From contig CALKAQ010000015.1 in NCBI GenBank assembly GCA_937983075.1, positions 1 to 37,146 on the forward strand: a stretch of 37,146 bases of DNA, in the 5' to 3' direction. Positions 32,100 to 37,146 of this stretch are shown here, piece after piece. The position numbers and the translations under genes were made by a program. This DNA is from an uncultured bacterium. Lineage in GTDB: Bacteria > Bacillota > Limnochordia > DTU080 > JAAYLA01. Below the pieces are notes generated by a model. That model did no database searches. It saw only the letters and a list, made by a program, of their open reading frames with translations, and was not told the origin of the DNA. How positions within the stretch are numbered: the stretch's first letter is position 1; every line of letters starts with the position of its first letter.

Positions 32100-32978
32100 T
32101 CAATGGAATCCCCCGGGCGGAGGTGAAAACGGTCCGGGGCCTCCAGGATAGGACGGTCCGGGGCCTCCAGGCTGATGTTGATCAGGCGGGCGATAAGCCG
32201 GCATGACCGGTGGACCGGAGGCGATTCCATAGGTCGAATACTTGGGACGGTACCGAGGTCCCATATCGATCAACCGCTGAAGATATCCAAGAGCTTCCGC
32301 AATGCCTCCGAGTTCGTCGATGATGCCTGCTTGCACGGCTTCGCGGCCGACCAGCACCGTACCGACGTCCCGCACCAACTCACCGGTGCGGAACATCATT
32401 TCCCGCAGCCCCTCGGGACTGACGTTGGAATTGGCCACGATAAATCGAATGACTCGCTCTTGCATCTTGTCGAGGTATTCGTAAGTCTGAGGCACGCCGA
32501 TGACCATGCCGCTGAGACGGATCGGATGGATCGTCATCGATGCGGTTTCTGCGATGAACGAACGTGCGGCGGCGACGGCGATCGGCGTTCCGATGGAGTG
32601 CCCGCCCCCCAGGACGAGGGACACCGTAGGTTTCGACAACGTCCGCACCATCTCGGCGATCGCAAGACCGGCTTCGATATCCCCGCCGACGGTGTTTAGA
32701 ATGACCAGGAGGCCCTTGATGTCCGGATTTTGCTCGACCGCCACCAACTGAGGAATCACGTGCTCATACTTCGTCGTCTTGTTCTTGGGAGGCAGCAGAA
32801 CGTGTCCCTCAATTTGACCGATAATCGAAAGGACGTGAATATGGCTGCCGTTTATTTTTGGCGGCGGACTCGGATTGCCAAACTGCTGAATGGCCTTCAT
32901 CGTTTCCGCCCCTTGCTCGGGCGATTCCGAGTTCGGATGCTCCATGTTTCCTGCCACTTTTTCGATTTCGTCGGACAT
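32100..32978 (-). CDS. tepA: ClpP-like serine protease TepA (YmfB)
   Basis: A cytoplasmic ClpP-family peptidase described in B. subtilis as a translocation-enhancing or germination-related protease. The ClpP fold is visible from about residue 47 (HVLSIIGQIEGHV) with LNTVGGDIEAGLAIAEM, Ser128 in GGGHSIGTP, and His151 in TIHPIRLSG; the acidic residue of the triad was not assigned. The first 45 residues are low-complexity, and the tail from about 262 is Pro/Gly-rich with two copies of GGPGP. The ATG at 32978 has GGAGGAG 6 bases upstream. A strong terminator separates it from rnj, and a sigma-G-like promoter lies between. Confidence 0.92.
   Translation of the reverse strand: MSDEIEKVAGNMEHPNSESPEQGAETMKAIQQFGNPSPPPKINGSHIHVLSIIGQIEGHVLLPPKNKTTKYEHVIPQLVAVEQNPDIKGLLVILNTVGGDIEAGLAIAEMVRTLSKPTVSLVLGGGHSIGTPIAVAAARSFIAETASMTIHPIRLSGMVIGVPQTYEYLDKMQERVIRFIVANSNVSPEGLREMMFRTGELVRDVGTVLVGREAVQAGIIDELGGIAEALGYLQRLIDMGPRYRPKYSTYGIASGPPVMPAYRPPDQHQPGGPGPSYPGGPGPFSPPPGGFH
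32129..32171 (-). repeat. Direct repeat in the tepA tail
   Basis: Two exact 19-base copies (32129-32147 and 32153-32171) with a period of 24 bases, i.e. eight codons, encode the PGGPGPSYPGGPGP tail. A tandem slippage product is likely; number of copies may vary between strains. Confidence 0.85.
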
Positions 32979-33028
32979 TGAAACTCCTCCATCCATAGCG
33001 CTTCATTGCCCCGCAGCGCATACGGTTG

Positions 33029-33059
33029 TATTATGAGCTTCCAAGCCAGACGGACATGC
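33029..33059 (-). promoter_or_regulatory. Sigma-G-like promoter of tepA-ylzJ-ypeB
   Basis: CATAATA (33035-33029) fits the sigma-G -10 consensus, and GCATG (33059-33055) fits all five positions of the G-H-A-T-R -35 consensus, with a 19-base spacer, one more than usual. It lies between the rnj terminator and tepA. The presence of ypeB, a sigma-G gene in Bacillus, at the end of this gene group supports the reading. Confidence 0.4.
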
Positions 33060-33063
33060 GCGC

Positions 33064-33093
33064 AAAGGGGCTGTCCGTTTCGGACAGCCCCTT
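33064..33093 (-). terminator. Terminator of rnj
   Basis: A perfect 13-bp stem AAGGGGCTGTCCG/CGGACAGCCCCTT with a 3-base loop, 29 bases after the rnj stop. Only a short T-run (TTT) follows, but the stem is very stable. Confidence 0.8.
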
Positions 33094-33121
33094 GGCACCG
33101 AGAGAGGTTGTTCAGCAAAAG

Positions 33122-34789
33122 CTAATCGACTTCCATGACAACCGGTAGAATGATCGGACGGCGCTGCGTCTTCTCATACAGAAAACGGCTCAGCGCGTCG
33201 CGCACCTGACTGCGTGCCGCATTGGCGTTGCGATTGCCGTTGTCTTCGGCACGCTCGAGCACGCGTCGAATTTGATCGCGCGCTTCATCCATCAACGCTT
33301 CAGCTTCCTTCATATAGACAAAACCCCGCGACACGATTTCCGGTTCACCGATTAGTCTGCCGGTTCTCTTGTCGAGCGTGACGACCGCGACCAAAATGCC
33401 ATCGTGTGAAAGCTGCTGCCGGTCACGCAACACGACGTTTCCGACATCACCTATGCCCAATCCGTCGACAAAAATTTGCCCTGCTTCAATTCTGCCGACC
33501 TTTTGAATGCCCTTCGGGCTGACTTCAATGCGGTCTCCGATGTCCGGAATGATGATGTTTTCCGGAGGGATGCCGACCATTTGGGCCAATTCCGCGTGCC
33601 GCTTCAACATGCGGTATTCGCCGTGGATGGGCATGAAATATTGCGGCTTCGTCAATGCGAGCATCAGCTTGAGCTCTTCTTGATTGGCATGCCCGGAAAC
33701 GTGAATGCCCGATTGTTCTTCGTACACGACGTTCGCACCGAGCCGGAATAAATAGTTGATGGTGCGGCCAACCAGTCGCTCATTGCCAGGAATCGGCTGC
33801 GCCGAAATGATCACCGTGTCGCCCGCCTCGATTTGCACATCACGATGTTCCGACATCGCCATCCGCGTGAGAGCCGCCATGGGCTCGCCCTGGCTGCCGG
33901 TGGATATGACGACGATCTTCTCCGGATCGTGACGATGCAAATCTTCAACTTCGACCATCATATCGTCCGGAACGTCAAGGTAGCCGAGACGCCGGCAAAT
34001 GTTGACGTTCTTGACCATGCTCCGGCCGACGACGCATACTTTGCGCCCAAACAGCGATGCAGCGTCAATAATTTGTTGAATTCGATGAATGTTCGAGGCG
34101 AACGTTGCGACGATAATACGTCCCTTTGCCTCTGCGAAAGCAGCTTTCAACGCTTCTCCGACAACGCGTTCTGATGCCGTATAACCCGGCCGTTCAGCGT
34201 TCGTGCTGTCGGACATCAAACATAGTACGCCCTCGGCTCCGAGCTGCGCAAAGCGGCCGATGTCGATGACTTTGCCGTCGATCGGTGTATAGTCGACCTT
34301 AAAATCGGTCGCATACAAAATAATCCCGGCCGGTGTGCGAACCGCCATGCTCACCACATCGACCAGGCTATGGTTCACATGGATAAATTCGATCTCGAAA
34401 TGCTTTCCGATCGAGAGAACGTCGCCCGCTTTGATTTCACGCAGCGTCGCGTCTCGGACCATGCCGTGTTCTTCGAGCTTGCCTCGAACCAATCCGATGG
34501 TGAGGCGCGTACCATAGATCGGCACCGGCAATTGTCGCAAAACATACGGCAGTGCGCCGATGTGATCTTCATGACCATGGCTGAGCAAAATGGCTTTGAC
34601 TTTGGATTTGTTCGCTACCAGATAGGAAATGTCGGGGATCACGAGATCAATGCCGAGCATCTCTTCATCGGGAAACATGACTCCGGCGTCGAGCACAATG
34701 ATCTCATCGCCATACTCGATGGCCCACATGTTCTTCCCGATTTCCCCAACACCACCCAGGGGAAGTATACTAACTTTTTGTTCACTCAT
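33122..34789 (-). CDS. rnjB: Ribonuclease J
   Basis: A metallo-beta-lactamase/beta-CASP ribonuclease with 5'-3' exo- and endonuclease activity in mRNA decay. In 555 residues it has LGGVGEIGKNMW, the metal-binding motif HGHEDH (71-76), ATDFKVDYTP, SDSTNAERPGYT, TGSQGEP, HVSGHANQEELKLM, and MPIHGEYRM. The zinc motif is intact, unlike B. subtilis RNase J2 (HGHDEN), so this protein should be active in its own right; I use rnjB for its dapA-rnjB-tepA position. The start ATG at 34789 begins the conserved sequence, but its GGAGGTG site is 16 bases away and no better start is in frame. The leader has its own promoter and a terminator-like hairpin. Confidence 0.93.
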   Translation of the reverse strand: MSEQKVSILPLGGVGEIGKNMWAIEYGDEIIVLDAGVMFPDEEMLGIDLVIPDISYLVANKSKVKAILLSHGHEDHIGALPYVLRQLPVPIYGTRLTIGLVRGKLEEHGMVRDATLREIKAGDVLSIGKHFEIEFIHVNHSLVDVVSMAVRTPAGIILYATDFKVDYTPIDGKVIDIGRFAQLGAEGVLCLMSDSTNAERPGYTASERVVGEALKAAFAEAKGRIIVATFASNIHRIQQIIDAASLFGRKVCVVGRSMVKNVNICRRLGYLDVPDDMMVEVEDLHRHDPEKIVVISTGSQGEPMAALTRMAMSEHRDVQIEAGDTVIISAQPIPGNERLVGRTINYLFRLGANVVYEEQSGIHVSGHANQEELKLMLALTKPQYFMPIHGEYRMLKRHAELAQMVGIPPENIIIPDIGDRIEVSPKGIQKVGRIEAGQIFVDGLGIGDVGNVVLRDRQQLSHDGILVAVVTLDKRTGRLIGEPEIVSRGFVYMKEAEALMDEARDQIRRVLERAEDNGNRNANAARSQVRDALSRFLYEKTQRRPIILPVVMEVD

Positions 34790-34927
34790 CGCAAAAACTC
34801 GCTTGCACCTCCGCCTCCGTGGCTTCCTGCCGCAGGAAAGCATCAAAGATAATTCAAAATCTTGCCGACTGAACAACACACCGCCGTGGTGAAAGCCGAA
34901 ACGATCGATCATTCAATCGGCCGTCAA

Positions 34928-34957
34928 CGAAGAAAAGAGCCCGCCCCATATGGGCGG
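34928..34957 (-). terminator. Terminator-like hairpin after dapA, within the rnj leader
   Basis: CCGCCC/GGGCGG with a 5-base loop followed by GCTCTTTTCTT on the minus strand. It is downstream of dapA and would normally be called the dapA terminator, but the rnj promoter at 34977-35005 lies upstream of it, so transcripts from that promoter must cross it. Confidence 0.55.
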
Positions 34958-34976
34958 CGCCCAAGACTCCGCATCG

Positions 34977-35005
34977 ATTATACCCCAAGCCGCTGATGAG
35001 CACAA
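34977..35005 (-). promoter_or_regulatory. Sigma-A promoter of rnj
   Basis: TTGTGC (35005-35000), 17-base spacer, perfect TATAAT (34982-34977). It leaves a leader of about 180 bases. A second hairpin in that leader (CTTTCCTGC/GGCAGGAAG, near 34830-34848) lies close to the ribosome site. Confidence 0.6.
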
Positions 35006-35037
35006 TCATTCAAAGAATACATGATTGTCGAACCGAC

Positions 35038-35931
35038 TTATACAGCCGATTTGGAAATGAGTCCGTACGCTTCCATGACCTGCCGTATGCGTGCAAGTTC
35101 GGCTTCTGTCGGCTCGCACAAGGGCAGGCGGAACGGACCGACGTCGAATCCACTGAGGCGAACGGCGACTTTGACCGGAATGGGGTTGGTCGTGATGAAA
35201 AGCATTTTGAAGAACGGCATTAATTCACCGTGAATGCGTGCCGCTTCATCGACCTGTCCGTTTTTGTACGCCGCGACCATCGCTTGGATGCGTTCGCCGA
35301 CAAGATGCGAAGCGACCGAGACGACACCGTGCCCTCCGATCGCAAGAATGGGCAGCGTCAAGGCGTCGTCGCCGCTGTAAATCAGCAAGTCCGGACAAAG
35401 CGTGCGAATTTCAGTCACCTGACCGAGGTCGCCGCTTGCTTCTTTGATGGCCTTGATGGTTGGGATCTCTTGGACAAGGCGCGCCACCGTTTCAGGCAAC
35501 AAGTTTTGTCCCGTACGGCCAGGAACGTTGTAAAGCATCAACGGCAAGGTTGTTGCCGCTGCGATTTCCCGAAAGTGGCGAAACAAGCCTTCCTGCGTCG
35601 GCTTGTTATAATAGGGGACGATCACCATGAGCCCGTCGACCCCTAAACCTGCCGCTGCTTTGCTCAATGCAACGCTTTCCGCGGTCGCATTGGTGCCGGT
35701 GCCGGCAAGCACCTTCGCACGTCCGTCCACTCCCCGCATGACGGCTTCAAACAAACGAAGTTTTTCATCATTCGTTAACGTGGCCGACTCCCCCGTCGTC
35801 CCGGCGACGACGATTCCGTCCGAACCCGAATTCGCCAGACGGCGTGCTAATTCAGCGGCACGGTCGTAATCGACGGACCCGTCTTGCCGCATCGGCGTTA
35901 CCATGGCCGTCAGGACCTCACCAAACGACAC
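35038..35931 (-). CDS. dapA: 4-hydroxy-tetrahydrodipicolinate synthase
   Basis: Condenses pyruvate with aspartate semialdehyde, the first step specific to lysine and to meso-diaminopimelate/dipicolinate. A TIM-barrel lyase of 297 residues with GTTGE (Thr45/Thr46), YYNKPTQEG, catalytic Tyr134 in YNVPGRTG and Schiff-base Lys163 in IKEASGD, all intact. I take the GTG at 35931 as start: GAGGAG lies 8 bases upstream and the resulting SFGEVLTAMVTP opening matches relatives; the ATG two codons before sits too close to the ribosome site. The ribosome site is inside the last codons of dapG, so the two genes are coupled. It feeds cell wall and, in the sporulating cell, dipicolinate. Confidence 0.95.
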   Translation of the reverse strand: MSFGEVLTAMVTPMRQDGSVDYDRAAELARRLANSGSDGIVVAGTTGESATLTNDEKLRLFEAVMRGVDGRAKVLAGTGTNATAESVALSKAAAGLGVDGLMVIVPYYNKPTQEGLFRHFREIAAATTLPLMLYNVPGRTGQNLLPETVARLVQEIPTIKAIKEASGDLGQVTEIRTLCPDLLIYSGDDALTLPILAIGGHGVVSVASHLVGERIQAMVAAYKNGQVDEAARIHGELMPFFKMLFITTNPIPVKVAVRLSGFDVGPFRLPLCEPTEAELARIRQVMEAYGLISKSAV

Positions 35932-35936
35932 TTGCA

Positions 35937-37146
35937 TCACTCCTCAAGAGACCCCTCTTTGCAGGTGACCGTTTTCGGATTTTGCAGTGCGAATTCTTGA
36001 TGCAACGCGGCCACCGCTTTCTTCATATCGTCTTGTTTCACGAGTACAGAAATGTTGGCGTGGGAATCAGACGTCTTGTGAATGGTGATATTCGCCATGG
36101 ACAGTGCACGCAGTACACGCGCCACGACTCCAGGCAGGCCGTGCATGCCTGCGCCTACCGCGGAAACTTTGGCGAAACCCGGCTGGATGGACGACTCCAC
36201 CTCCAATTGACTCAGGATAGCTTCGGTTTTAGACGCCTGATTTCCTCCAACGATAAAAGTAGCACGTTGCTGCGATAAATGCACCATGTCGACGCTCACG
36301 CCTGCCTCCCCCAAAGCGTCGAACACGGCCAAGTAAGCATCGCTTTGGCCGTCTTTGGCCTTCAGTTGGACATAGACCCGATCCGCGACATGCGCAATCC
36401 CGGTAACGGGACGTCCAACCCGCAGCAGCACCTCCGGTGTTTCCAGGGCACTCGACGTGATGAGTGTACCCGGAGACGCCGACCCGGTACGACGAATTTT
36501 CAAGGGGACTTTTCCCGCCATGGACACTTCAACGGCATGCGGATGAACGACTTGAGCCCCCAGGTGAGCCAACTCCATAGCCTCGCTGTACGTAATACGC
36601 TCCAAAGTGACGGCGTCCGGAACAATGCGGGGATCAGCGGTCTTGATGCCGTCGACGTCGGTATATATTTCAATGACTTCAGCGTTGAGCGCCACGCCGA
36701 GAATCGCGGCGGTGGTGTCGCTGCCGCCCCGGCCCAGCGTCGTAATGTCGCCGTCGGGTGTGGCACCTTGAAAGCCCGTGACGAGCACAATTTTCCCTTC
36801 CGCAAGCGCCTTCTTCACCCGATCGGGTTTCACCGTCACTACACCGGCGTTGCCAAAGCGGTCATTGGTAATAATGCCTGCTTGGCTGCCGGTCAATGCA
36901 ACCGCGGCGAAGCCTTTCGCCTTCAAATGCTGCGCCAGAACTACCGTCGAAATGACTTCGCCGCACGACATCAACAGATCGAGTTCCCGTTCATCCGGCT
37001 GTCCGCCGGCTTCCTCGAGGAGCCGCCTGAGCGTGTCCGTGGCATACGGATCGCCTTGGCGCCCCATCGCAGAAACGACGACCACCGGTTGATATCCCGC
37101 CTCCCAGGCCTGGATGATGTCCTGCGTGACGATTTCCCGGGATTCC
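35937..37146 (-). CDS. dapG: Aspartokinase I, partial (5' end beyond the window)
   Basis: Phosphorylates aspartate at the head of the lysine/diaminopimelate pathway. The frame is open to the right edge (first complete codon at 37145), so the N-terminus, including the KFGG motif, is outside. Visible: VVVVSAMGRQGDPYATD, SCGEVISTVVL, TGSQAG, TLGRGGSDTTAA, YTDVDGI, TADPRIV, and two ACT domains from about the last 150 residues (VSVDMVHLSQ, KVSAVGAGMHGLPGV). The overall sequence is closest, from memory, to B. subtilis DapG, the diaminopimelate-sensitive isozyme. The dapG-dapA order agrees. Confidence 0.94.
   Translation of the reverse strand, partial: ESREIVTQDIIQAWEAGYQPVVVVSAMGRQGDPYATDTLRRLLEEAGGQPDERELDLLMSCGEVISTVVLAQHLKAKGFAAVALTGSQAGIITNDRFGNAGVVTVKPDRVKKALAEGKIVLVTGFQGATPDGDITTLGRGGSDTTAAILGVALNAEVIEIYTDVDGIKTADPRIVPDAVTLERITYSEAMELAHLGAQVVHPHAVEVSMAGKVPLKIRRTGSASPGTLITSSALETPEVLLRVGRPVTGIAHVADRVYVQLKAKDGQSDAYLAVFDALGEAGVSVDMVHLSQQRATFIVGGNQASKTEAILSQLEVESSIQPGFAKVSAVGAGMHGLPGVVARVLRALSMANITIHKTSDSHANISVLVKQDDMKKAVAALHQEFALQNPKTVTCKEGSLEE

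Overview
The window looks like chromosomal DNA of a moderately GC-rich (roughly 55-60% by eye) endospore-forming Bacillota, most likely order Bacillales in the broad sense. The sporulation/germination genes yunB and ypeB, the divIVA-ylmHG-sepF division cluster, the dapG-dapA-rnj-tepA-ylzJ order, a thrS T-box and AGGAGG ribosome sites all point there. I cannot fix the genus. No prophage, insertion sequence, CRISPR array or integration scar was seen; this is mainly core genome with a few accessory or oddly arranged genes.

Layout. Positions 1-111 hold the promoter and leader of what is probably an rRNA operon leaving the window to the left. Then come yunB and tyrS (minus), and a divergent class A penicillin-binding protein gene (plus). 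Positions 4769-14076 are a leftward operon pheS-pheT-cvpA-polX-(metalloenzyme)-mutS2 with a strong promoter and a hairpin leader in front of pheS. Upstream of it are an rRNA/tRNA methyltransferase, rplT and rpmI behind an L20-type leader, and thrS behind a T-box that reads ACC. A DUF445 membrane protein and a YccF-family membrane protein follow.

Positions 19505-19876 are a four-tRNA operon (Phe, Gly, Cys, Val-GAC) with two stacked promoters. Next are a 31-residue candidate membrane peptide, a YhdJ-type orphan DNA adenine methyltransferase, and a single tRNA-Val(UAC) gene with its own promoter and terminator. Positions 21623-24423 carry a complete non-homologous end-joining operon, ku-ligase-polymerase. 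LigD is split here into two separate proteins, with four-base overlaps between genes and a sigma-G-like promoter.

Positions 24430-30249 are a leftward envelope/division cluster: uppP, an HlyD-like adaptor, ylmE, sepF, proC, ylmG, ylmH, divIVA. Positions 30427-37146 hold dapG (cut by the right edge), dapA, rnj, tepA, ylzJ and ypeB, all leftward. The last three follow a strong terminator and a second sigma-G-like promoter, so they may form a forespore unit.

No wholly new system is evident. The most interesting points are the split, probably forespore-controlled NHEJ operon; the unassigned metalloenzyme between two DNA-repair genes; the partnerless HlyD-like protein in the division cluster; hairpin leaders before pheS and rnj that are not T-boxes; an L20-type leader attached to rpmI with infC absent; and a small candidate membrane peptide in the only sizeable gene-poor gap (19877-20444).
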